Notes under the pieces: model-generated
Told to the model about the DNA's origin: nothing
Seen by the model: the letters and a program-made list of their open reading frames with translations, nothing else
Database searches by the model: none
Position numbers and translations under genes: made by a program
Shown: positions 55,318-64,000 of the stretch, piece after piece
Layout: the number at the start of each line of letters is the position of its first letter
How positions within the stretch are numbered: the first letter of the stretch is position 1
Source: Haliclystus octoradiatus
Lineage: Eukaryota; Cnidaria; Staurozoa; Stauromedusae; Haliclystidae
Direction: 5' to 3'
Assembly: GCA_916610825.1 (NCBI GenBank)
Contig: OU744453.1
Span: 8,407,845 to 8,471,844, forward strand
Length of the DNA stretch: 64,000 nt

Positions 55318-55929
55318 ACACTTAAAAAAATTTAATGAGAAGACCATCAGATAAGATAATTATAATTTTACAACTTTTTGTCTCATTACGGCCGAAATGT
55401 TGCGCAATAGCATATTTTTAGAGACAAATTTTATCAATACGAAGATGAGTTAGATGAGATTTCGTCAGATAACAGATAGCAATAATTATATAACATTTCG
55501 TCATCTATAGTTAGGCCAAACCGATGCATAGTAGAGTCTCTTTTAGAATGTTTTCCATTTCAGCTTTCTGTATATATTTATATGCATCTAGTTGTATAAA
55601 GGTACTTATGTAGTCTTTTCTGTTTTAATAGTGCTCGATGCCATAAATGCAGAGCTGTTTAATAATAGATAAAAGCAAAAATCAAACATTCATATTTGCT
55701 ACTATTAGTTGGGCTATTTACACTTGTCGACGTGTTTATTAAATGGCTATGTTAGATTGAAAAGATTCGATCTTTGAATAAAATAAATCATCAATTTCAT
55801 ATGTCAATTTTGATTTTGGTTATACCGATATATCATTCAATCAAAAGTTACTTACATCACATCACTCTATAATAATGTATGTGGAATCCGTAACACTGTT
55901 TAAATACAGAGATTCCAATCAAGTAAAGT
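55318..55929. other. downstream of the TSP1 gene, nothing recognised
   Basis: Overlapping AATAAA signals occur near 55777-55787, about 460 bp after the stop. Confidence 0.5.
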
Positions 55930-56015
55930 AATGTAGACGGTATCGCCCTACTGTAGGCACCCCCCGTACCATAGTCACAATGCAATTCCCTCTGGACCAT
56001 TCCATCCACCAGGTT
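55930..56015 (-). mobile_element. tRNA-derived SINE, copy 6 (internally deleted)
   Basis: Minus strand: GGATGGAATGGTCCAGAGGG and GCATTGTGA run directly into GGTAC, then GGTGCCTACAGTAGGGCGAT and ACCGTCTAC. About 180 bp of the body is missing. Confidence 0.7.
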
Positions 56016-56573
56016 TAAATGAGTTTGTGGCTATTTCCCTTTGAAATAATTTAGAATCTGAAAATGATACCCTAAATATTTGTTGATACCCCAAACTTTT
56101 CGCTTTCGAAGCATTGAAACAAAAACTACAAAAATGTATCCAATGTCAACACCCAGGAGTAATTCCAGCTCATCAGGAACGGGGGGTGCCACTTTGGAAA
56201 AAAGTGAAGTATCCAAAAAGTTCCAAAAATTCTGTTGATGCTACCCTAAAAATTTCAAAATTTAAAAATGCTACCCAAAAATTTCCAGCAGGTTGATTGA
56301 TTTTAAGTATATACAAAAATACGATGCAAAATTGTTTCAAAAACAGGATACCAAAAAGTTTTGAAATCTCATACCCAAAAAAGCTTTTTCTCAGCTGGAA
56401 TATGGATCCAAGAAAGTGGCACGTCCCGGTATAGCTGTCATATGGGAGTTAACCCCTCCCCCGCGGCTGACAACATTATCAGACGCATGTACCTCAAATA
56501 TATTTTGAAATCCAAGATGTATGGTTATATCCAAAGTATTTCTCAGACACAAAACCTACCATTTAATATTTAA
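56016..56573. repeat. A-rich region with repeated GATACCC/AAATTTC words
   Basis: Short words such as ATACCCAAAAA, CTACCCAAAAATTT and ACCAAAAAGTT recur in imperfect spacing between 56065 and 56390. It is loosely similar in style to 35590 and 41365. No gene-like ORF. Confidence 0.4.
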
Positions 56574-57602
56574 AGTGGGAATAAACCCCCAGACTATCTT
56601 TACACATGTAGTAGAACCCGACGTGAAAAAAACAATGGCGTAATTTTTTTTTCGATCTGGAAATTATTTCTTGGTGAAAAATGCCTTCAAAGTGGTGTTT
56701 TGACCCAAATGTCGCTGAGGAAAAAAAAGGGATTGGATCTAGCTTTATGACGACAAAGTCACAAGTCGTGTGGTTTTTCTAATAGACTTTAGATCGGATT
56801 AATCACGCGATGTTATGTTTGAGATGGCGTAGCTCTGTAACGGCAATCTATTATTCTCTCCCACAAAACTGAGGTAAGGAAGAACATATAAACTCAAGAG
56901 TAGCAAAATTCCAGATGATTTAATGATTTCAAAGTTCACGAATTTGAAGAAAATAAAAATCAGAAAATATTTCATTCGTAGCGCGCGTTATACAGATTAT
57001 ATTTTGACATATCATTCTCACACATATTTAACACATATCAAAAGATTCTCTGGTGACCACAAAAGCTAGCTAAGTAGAATTTATTGTTTGTAAGCATATG
57101 TCTGGACTGAAAATTGAGTATTCTTTTGAGCGTAAATATCAAAATGTACGGTGGGAAACGCTATTAAAGGTTGGTTTATAGTCCTCTTTTCACAGAAACG
57201 AAATCTGTCCATCTGATTTATCGTATCTGTAGAAAGGTATTTTGTGAAAAGTAGCTTATGCACTGTATTACTGCATCCTATAAACTACAGATTGTGACAT
57301 GATGCTAACATATGTTCTACTTTCTAGCCAAAGGAATGAATACTAGCTAGTATGGTAAAAAAAATTGGTTGCGTATGTGTAATCAGGAACGAGACTTCAC
57401 ATTGCAAAACCCTAATTTTGTTAATCAGATAACGTTGATAGAGAGGGTAACAATTTATGCAATGAAGATATACCGCAAAACCGAAAAATGATAGAATATG
57501 CATTACTGTAGTTCTAGTATATGGCTGTAAACTTGAATAAGAACGTCCAAGCCCTCATATCATTTTTGTACTATTGTCCGATATTTCATAGAATTTTACA
57601 GT

Positions 57603-58066
57603 TGACGGGAATTGCAAGACGGAACTTTCTAGAAGCAACTATCTACGTGCGGAATAGAACGCAATGTCATAAGTTCAAGCTAACGTCATCAAATTGGTCC
57701 TATTGTTCTCCAAGATTGACGTCATCGCTATTCTATTTATATACAAAACTGGAAAATTCGATGCTGACCTTGACGCTGTCATGTAATCTAGAACATTCTT
57801 AATTATTATATAACATTCTATATTTAGCAACATAAATTAATATAAAAGTAACTCGACTAAATCTTGTAAATTATTATAACATTAGTATCTATGTGAGGAT
57901 CATCTATAGATCAAGCGTAGAATACAACCGTGTAATCAGGCAACGAATATAAGAAATATACGCTACGCTACTAAATGCTGGAGTATTTATTTTGTATAAA
58001 CGTCTGTCTATCGGAGACAACGCGTTGCTGAGAAATATTTGTCGTGGACATATCTAATTCCCGACA
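57603..58066 (+). repeat. BEL/Pao 5' LTR
   Basis: 464 bp, inverted ends TGACGGGAATT / AATTCCCGACA (one mismatch). TATA-like motifs near 57730 (TATTTATATACA) and 57840 (TATAAAAGT). Confidence 0.93.
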
Positions 58067-58160
58067 AAGTGGCACCCGTGATGGGAGAAGAATTTGAGAC
58101 TACATTCAGAATTATACAACACACAATTATTGGAGATTAAACTATTCATATATAGTTACA

Positions 58161-61100
58161 ATGGGGGAAGAAATGCTGGAGAGCCAACTCAAGAAGTTAC
58201 AAAACAGAATACAATTACTTAACTTAACAGTGGAAGATGCAGATGGAATTATTGCGAGCAATAATGTTCGAGAACTAGAAAATTACAAGAGAGATTTACT
58301 CAAACAATTAGGGGAAATCAACAAAACGGAAACATCAATCCAAGAACTGAAAATAGAAGACGGCGAAGAACCTCTATCAGTGAGACAATGGAAGAAAGAT
58401 TTACAATTACAATTGAAGCTAAGCAACACAACTATGGAGACCTTAGAGAAACATATTAAAGATATCAACAATACAGTATCAGAAGAAGATTCTATCAGAG
58501 AATTAGAAATATTACGCAAAAAACACGAAGAAGAACTTAAACTTGAAGAGAGAAAACTACAATTACAAATGTTTAAACAAAGAGAAGCAGAAAGTGAGCA
58601 AACTATTAAGAGAGATCAAAACTCTCAAAACATAGTAAGTGCTAAACTACCAAAGCTGGTTATAACAAAGTTCAATGGGACACATATCGACTGGAACAGA
58701 TTCTGGAACCAATTTGAGTCTGAAATAGAAAATAGCAGCAATTTAGCACAAGTTACAAAGTTTTCATATTTGAAAGAGCTGGTTGAAGGAAAAATACGCC
58801 CTGTTATTGATGGGCTACCTTTCACAAATGAAGGTTATGAGAGAGCTAAAGCTATATTAAAGTCAAAATATGGTAGACCTAGTGAAGTAACAAATGCACA
58901 TATTCAAAGCATATTATCATTATCTACAATATATGGAACAAATACTTACAAAATTAATGAGTTCTATCAAAAACTAGTTACAAATGTACAAGCGTTAGAA
59001 ACCATGGGAAAGTTAACAGAAATCAACGGTTACGTAAGAATGACATTGGACAAATTACCTGGTATACGATCAGATTTAGTACGAACAGATAACAATTGGC
59101 AAGAATGGAAGTTCAACCATCTAACCGAAGCACTTTGGCAATGGACTGAGAGAAATCCTGTTTCTGAAGATCGTCAAAATACAGACAGATATAAACATAA
59201 AAAGGACAAAATATTTAATACAAGACAATCATCATGGAGAAGCTGTGTATACTGTAAAGACGAAGAGCAAGACCATAAATCATCAGAATGTACAAAAGTT
59301 AAAGATATTAGTGAAAGAAAACAACTATTGATGAAAGAGAAACGATGTTTCAACTGCACAAAAATGGATCACAGAGCAGCTGATTGCAAGAGTAAATGGA
59401 AATGTTCTAACTGCTCTAGAAGACATCACACGTCAATATGCGAAGGCAACCACACTGCAACAAAACCACAAAAGGAACAAACACTGACAACTGCTGAATC
59501 AAAAGATGTAACATACCCTGTAGTAATAGTAAGAGCCAACGGTATCAAATGTAGAGCATTATTGGACACCGGAGCTGGAAGCTCATACGCTTCTTCGACT
59601 CTCATTAGCAGACTAAAAATGCAGCCTATACGTAAAGAAATGAAAACAATAGAAATGATGATGGAAAAAACGACAAGGAAAATATCAATGTACAACATTA
59701 CAATTACAGATTTGGATGAAACATGCGTTATTCAAGCAGAGGTAAATAAAGTTGATAAAAGAGAGTTATTATCACTACCGAATCCTAACTATGACAAAAT
59801 GATTGCAAGATATACTCACCTAAAAGATGTGTCAATGAACGAACAAGAAAACGATAAGATGTTATCTATTCACCTAGTTCTTGGTGCAAGTGAATACGCC
59901 AGAGTAAAGACAACATCACAACCACGAATTGGTCGACCAGGAGAGCCAGTGGCGGAAAGAACAAAGCTAGGTTGGACCATCCTGTCGCCTGGAGAAGAAG
60001 CAACATTGGGAAGTACATATCTTACAAAAGATTCAACATATGACTTCGAGAGACTGTGCTCGTTGGATGTACTGGGCGTGGCCGATACAAACAAAACAGA
60101 TGATGAAGAAATTCTTGAAACATTTAAGGATAAACTAACTAAAAGTAAAGAAGGATGGTATGAAACAAGCCTTATTTGGAAGCCTAACCACCCAGAGTTA
60201 GCAAGCAACAAAGCAGGAAGCATAGGGAGATTAAATAATTTAATGAGAAGATTAAATCGGCAACCAGGATTGTTACAGAAATATGATGACATTATTCAAG
60301 AACAACTACAAGAGGGAATAGTAGAAAGAGTTCCTGACGCCATAAAGAACAATGAGTTTTACATACCTCACAAACCAGTTATCAGAGAAAACGTGGAGAC
60401 TACAAAATTAAGAATTGTGTATGATGCATCTGCAAAAGAAAACACTAATCGACCATCGTTAAACGATTGCCTTGAAACTGGTCCACCACTTCAAAACAAG
60501 CTATGGGATGTATTGATCAGAAATCGTTTTAGACCAATAGCACTCACCGGAGACATTAAAAAGGCATTTCTACAAGTTCGGATTAAAGAAGAGGATCGAG
60601 ATTCGCTGAGATTTCATTGGATTAAAGATAAAGATCCAACAAAGATTGAAACATTACGTTTCACAAGAGCCTTATTTGGTTTAGTACAATCACCCTTTAT
60701 GTTGGCAGCAACAATAGATACTCATCTGGACACAATGAAGAAAGAATATCCTGAAGAAACAGAAGAGATAAGAAAGTGTTTATACGTAGATGATTTGATC
60801 ACTGGCTGCAACACAATAGAGGAAACACAGAGATTTAAAGACAAAGCTTGCAGCATCTTCAAAGATGGAGGTTTTCAACTACATAAATGGCATTCAACCA
60901 ACAACTGCATTGAAGGAAAACAAGAAACACAAATATCCCCGTTAGAAGAAGAAAGGACATTTGCAAAAGAACAGCTTGGATCTCTTGAAAACGACTCGAA
61001 GATACTGGGCATTTATTGGAATAAGCAAGATGACCATCTCAGCGTAATTGTACCACAACCACCTTCAAGGACGACCAAGAGAGGGATTCTACAGTACTTG

Positions 61101-62297
61101 GCAACAATATTTGATCCACTTGGGTTTGCATCGCCTACAACATTGGTTGGAAAAAATATATTCAGGACATGCTGTGAAAATAAATTCAATTGGGATGAAG
61201 AATTCGACAAAGACATCACATCACGCTGGAAAACATTCTTGGACAGACAACCGGAGACATTCGAAGTACCTAGATCGATACCTTCGTACAAGGAAGACAT
61301 AGAATGGATAGATCTACATGCCTTCAGCGATGCAAGTGAAAAGGGTATCTGCGCAGTCGTCTACGCTGTCACAGCACAAAAGTCTGGTATCAGTAAAGGT
61401 TTACTTGTTGCAAAATCAAGATTATCACAAAAGGCAGCAACTATTCCACGTCTGGAATTAAATGCAGCGACAATGGCAGCAAATATACTTTGGAATGTTC
61501 ACGAAGCCATTAAAGACTTTCCAATACGGAACGTGTACGCCTGGACGGATAGCACTGTTACACTACATTGGATCCGAGGTTCTGGAAATTACAAACAATA
61601 CGTAAACAATCGCGTGAAAAAGATCAAAGAGAAGCCATTCATACAATGGAGACATGTTCCTGGTAAAGAAAACCCAGCTGACATAGGAAGCCGAGGGGCA
61701 GAAGCAAAACAGCTCACAGATCTTTGGTGGAACGGTCCAATTTGGTTAGAAGATGCCGACAATTGGCCTAAAGACATATTAACACAAGATACGACTGAAA
61801 GTGCAGCAGAAGCAAAAGCCATAAAAGAAATCTTGTCAACAACAATTACAAGTCAAGACGACGACATTCAAAAACTACTAGACAAACATGGTATATGGAA
61901 AGCCTCCAGAATTATAGCATGGATCATGAGGCTCAAACACAACGGTAATACATCTAATGAAAACAATTACAGAGGATACCTACAAACGCAAGAGATTACA
62001 TCAGCTACAAACAAAATAATAAAAAAGATTCAAGAAAATTTCATCAAAGAAGACGCATTTGAATCATTCAAACACAAATTAAACCTTCAGCAAAATGAAG
62101 AAAATATCTATGTATGCAAAGGAAGACTACAAGGAGACTATCCTGTATTTATCCCTCCAAAAACAATCCTTGGAAAGCAGATAGTCATACAGGCACACAC
62201 AAAAACGCTACATGGGGGAGTTGGCTTGACCATGGCACAAGTCAGAAGCAAATATTGGATACCAAATTTACGACGTTTGTCAAAAAACCATCATTAG
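58161..62297 (+). CDS. BEL/Pao Gag-Pol polyprotein, truncated in integrase
   Basis: 1378 codons from an ATG 95 bp after the LTR. Order: coiled-coil-rich Gag start (residues about 1-150, many Glu/Lys/Leu); zinc-finger cluster at about 362-425 with CFNCTKMDHRAADC; aspartic protease with LLDTGAGSSYAS near 467 and the DUF1758-type region typical of Pao; RT with KLRIVYDASAKE near 750, FLQVRIKEEDRDSLRFHW near 802 and catalytic YVDD near 874; RNase H with HAFSDAS near 1052 and WTDSTVTLHWI near 1127; integrase N-terminus with HTKTLHGG near 1345. The frame ends at TAG (62295-62297), just after an A6 run (62282-62287). Expressed from the LTR promoter; proteins act in a cytoplasmic particle. Confidence 0.93.
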   Translation: MGEEMLESQLKKLQNRIQLLNLTVEDADGIIASNNVRELENYKRDLLKQLGEINKTETSIQELKIEDGEEPLSVRQWKKDLQLQLKLSNTTMETLEKHIKDINNTVSEEDSIRELEILRKKHEEELKLEERKLQLQMFKQREAESEQTIKRDQNSQNIVSAKLPKLVITKFNGTHIDWNRFWNQFESEIENSSNLAQVTKFSYLKELVEGKIRPVIDGLPFTNEGYERAKAILKSKYGRPSEVTNAHIQSILSLSTIYGTNTYKINEFYQKLVTNVQALETMGKLTEINGYVRMTLDKLPGIRSDLVRTDNNWQEWKFNHLTEALWQWTERNPVSEDRQNTDRYKHKKDKIFNTRQSSWRSCVYCKDEEQDHKSSECTKVKDISERKQLLMKEKRCFNCTKMDHRAADCKSKWKCSNCSRRHHTSICEGNHTATKPQKEQTLTTAESKDVTYPVVIVRANGIKCRALLDTGAGSSYASSTLISRLKMQPIRKEMKTIEMMMEKTTRKISMYNITITDLDETCVIQAEVNKVDKRELLSLPNPNYDKMIARYTHLKDVSMNEQENDKMLSIHLVLGASEYARVKTTSQPRIGRPGEPVAERTKLGWTILSPGEEATLGSTYLTKDSTYDFERLCSLDVLGVADTNKTDDEEILETFKDKLTKSKEGWYETSLIWKPNHPELASNKAGSIGRLNNLMRRLNRQPGLLQKYDDIIQEQLQEGIVERVPDAIKNNEFYIPHKPVIRENVETTKLRIVYDASAKENTNRPSLNDCLETGPPLQNKLWDVLIRNRFRPIALTGDIKKAFLQVRIKEEDRDSLRFHWIKDKDPTKIETLRFTRALFGLVQSPFMLAATIDTHLDTMKKEYPEETEEIRKCLYVDDLITGCNTIEETQRFKDKACSIFKDGGFQLHKWHSTNNCIEGKQETQISPLEEERTFAKEQLGSLENDSKILGIYWNKQDDHLSVIVPQPPSRTTKRGILQYLATIFDPLGFASPTTLVGKNIFRTCCENKFNWDEEFDKDITSRWKTFLDRQPETFEVPRSIPSYKEDIEWIDLHAFSDASEKGICAVVYAVTAQKSGISKGLLVAKSRLSQKAATIPRLELNAATMAANILWNVHEAIKDFPIRNVYAWTDSTVTLHWIRGSGNYKQYVNNRVKKIKEKPFIQWRHVPGKENPADIGSRGAEAKQLTDLWWNGPIWLEDADNWPKDILTQDTTESAAEAKAIKEILSTTITSQDDDIQKLLDKHGIWKASRIIAWIMRLKHNGNTSNENNYRGYLQTQEITSATNKIIKKIQENFIKEDAFESFKHKLNLQQNEENIYVCKGRLQGDYPVFIPPKTILGKQIVIQAHTKTLHGGVGLTMAQVRSKYWIPNLRRLSKNHH

Positions 62298-62457
62298 AGA
62301 CTGTTTTAAATGTAAACGCTACCACGCCACACCCTTCAAAAGACCTAAACCTGGAAATCAAGAACGACTAAGAGGAAATGCAGCAGATATTGCGAGAGTG
62401 AAAATAAAGGATACGGAAGACACAACAAACAAGGAAGACGAAGTAACCATAGAATAA
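62290..62457 (+). pseudogene. BEL/Pao integrase remnant in another frame
   Basis: An adjoining open frame continues the integrase zinc domain (RDCFKCKRYHATPFKRP), then goes directly into a short acidic tail and TAA. The DDE catalytic core, normally a few hundred residues, is absent at the point following FKRPKPGNQERL. The frame differs from the main ORF by one base at the A6 run. Confidence 0.8.
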
Positions 62458-62530
62458 ATATTATACTATACAACTATACATGTGAAAAAGTGTATTTAAC
62501 TATAAACGATATACTTAAATAGGGGGAGAG

Positions 62531-62994
62531 TGACGGGAATTGCAAGACGGAACTTTCTAGAAGCAACTATCTACGTGCGGAATAGAACGCAATGTCATAA
62601 GTTCAAGCTAACGTCATCAAATTGGTCCTATTGTTCTCCAAGATTGACGTCATCGCTATTCTATTTATATACAAAACTGGAAAATTCGATGCTGACCTTG
62701 ACGCTGTCATGTAATCTAGAACATTCTTAATTATTATATAACATTCTATATTTAGCAACATAAATTAATATAAAAGTAACTCGACTAAATCTTGTAAATT
62801 ATTATAACATTAGTATCTATGTGAGGATCATCTATAGATCAAGCGTAGAATACAACCGTGTAATCAGGCAACGAATATAAGAAATATACGCTACGCTACT
62901 AAATGCTGGAGTATTTATTTTGTATAAACGTCTGTCTATCGGAGACAACGCGTTGCTGAGAAATATTTGTCGTGGACATATCTAATTCCCGACA
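62531..62994 (+). repeat. BEL/Pao 3' LTR
   Basis: 464 bp, identical by eye to the 5' LTR. Preceded by the purine tract at 62522-62530. Confidence 0.93.
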
Positions 62995-62998
62995 CAGT

Positions 62999-63560
62999 GT
63001 AATGTACTGAAGAATTTTCGATGGTTTTATATTGAATGCTTGGTAAATAAATGATGAACACTTTGTTAGACTATTGGGTGTAATATATCTATCTACAGTC
63101 GTATAAACTATACGATTACATGGTTTAAGTTTTACTAGACAAACATCGATTTCAAACTTAAATTTTGAAATGATAATTGAAAAATGTCTATTTAATAATT
63201 TGGTAATACTTAAACAAATCCGAAAAAGTACAATTAATACTTTGCAGTACCATCTATCTCGAGGAAAAGTCGTCTGTGCATGACTGTGCAAATCGAGTCA
63301 GTTTACATTCACATCTAGATCATGAAAAGGATATCTTCTAGAAATATTTACTCGAGAACAACTTGCAGATAGAGTTAAAAATAGCTACATAACTTATATA
63401 GCGTAGGATAAAGCTATTTCGAAGGGTACGTGTCTACAAATTAAGATTTGAGAAGTACTGCGGTCATCCAGAATACGTAACTAATATGTGTCGCTAGACT
63501 AGTCACAAAGGAACACTAGCACCGCCTGACATTTGTGTTAATCCGCAATCTATATCAGAT
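62999..63560. other. inner part of the TTAA-flanked element, right side
   Basis: No gene recognised. A 130-codon minus-strand frame (63291-62899) overlaps the LTR and has no family features. Confidence 0.5.
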
Positions 63561-64000
63561 TCATCGCGCTTAATGACGCTACAAGAAATTATTTCGACCG
63601 AGCGTTTCAATAGATTTTATTCTGCTCCTGAAATCACAAATTGCATCTTTTTTACGTAATTCGCCAGTTTATATGTTTGTTCATGGCTCAGGCTTGTCAG
63701 AAATTTTTTTTCCGTGACTTCTCGGAGCTAGGTCACCTCAAAGATTACGTCGCGTGATCAGCCCATTCTTGAGTCTGTTAGACAAACCGCACGACTTGTG
63801 ACTTTGTCGTCATAAAGCTAGATCCAATCCCTTTTTTTCTCAGCGACATTTGGGTCAAAACACCACTTTGAAGGCATTTTTCACCAAGAAATAATTTCCA
63901 GATCGAAAAAAAAATTACGCCATTGTTTTTTTCACGTCGGGTTCTACTACATATGTAAAGATAGTCTGGGGGTTTATTCCCACTTTAAGTACGGTACCTC

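Larger units (their letters stand above)
57603..62994 (+). mobile_element. BEL/Pao LTR retrotransposon, young but integrase-deleted
   Basis: Two 464-bp LTRs (57603-58066, 62531-62994), TG...CA ended, identical by eye, with 4-bp duplication CAGT (57599-57602, 62995-62998). A primer-site candidate TGGCACCCGTGATGGG starts 4 nt after the 5' LTR and a purine tract GGGGGAGAG abuts the 3' LTR. The single Gag-Pol ORF has nucleocapsid, protease, RT and RNase H of the BEL order, but the integrase is reduced to its zinc-binding part. Identical LTRs mean recent insertion; the missing catalytic core means it was integrated by enzymes from another copy. Confidence 0.93.
56574..63984. mobile_element. DNA element with >400-bp inverted termini beside TTAA, split by a BEL/Pao insertion
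   Basis: 56574-56880 is nearly the reverse complement of 63680-63984, and weaker pairing continues to about 57000 / 63560. The outer ends read AGTGGGAATAAACCCCCAG and both abut TTAA (56570-56573, 63985-63988). Without the BEL element the unit would be about 2.0 kb. TTAA target use is known for piggyBac and Kolobok families; the terminal bases are not the CCC of typical piggyBac. No transposase is seen, so it is non-autonomous. Confidence 0.7.

Noticed and set aside
56570-63988. piggyBac transposon
   Set aside because: TTAA flanks fit, but the ends are AGTGGG rather than CCC and no transposase is present; the superfamily is left open.

Overview
The window is nuclear DNA of an animal. Genes are split by GT-AG introns, the DNA is AT-rich, transposable elements are dense, and the conserved genes are metazoan (ACOT7, SZRD1, thrombospondin type-1 modules, a contactin-associated-protein-type module). 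A marine invertebrate deuterostome, perhaps an ascidian, would fit, but the sequence alone does not prove the lineage.

Layout. (1) 1-8313, minus strand: 5' part of an SZRD1-like gene; its later exons lie beyond the left edge. (2) 8314-8578: a short shared promoter region. (3) 8579-14998, plus strand: a complete five-exon ACOT7 gene whose exon phases all agree (344 residues); intron 1 holds a non-coding LTR element. (4) 15000-26000: intergenic graveyard of non-LTR retrotransposons (16.2-17.2, 18.9-20.0 and 21.6-25.5 kb) with nested miniature elements. (5) 26082-35313, minus strand: a gene for a small secreted glycoprotein ending in a CNTNAP-like module. Its 8.4 kb intron contains a LINE, a duplicated first exon, an inverted duplication and a roughly 1.2 kb ATA microsatellite. 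(6) 35.5-44.2 kb: intergenic DNA with LINE tails, tandem repeats and perfect inverted repeats. (7) 44288-55317, plus strand: a seven-exon gene for a secreted protein with a PAN-like start, two TSP1 modules and a new-looking Cys-rich tail. Its introns hold a retrozyme/SINE-like element with a hammerhead ribozyme core (48342-48386), a Harbinger-type MITE and SINEs. (8) 56574-63984: a DNA element with long inverted termini beside TTAA, split by a young BEL/Pao retrotransposon whose integrase core is missing.

How it fits together. SZRD1 and ACOT7 form a head-to-head pair with 265 bp between start codons. The two secreted-protein genes share a design: a single first exon coding signal peptide plus Cys-containing domain, ending in phase 0, then separately encoded adhesive modules. 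This suggests a local family built by exon duplication and shuffling. Everything else is repeats; at least six copies of one tRNA-derived SINE are scattered through the window. The most unusual item is the self-cleaving-ribozyme motif on the minus strand near 48.36 kb, with a half motif 183 bp away.
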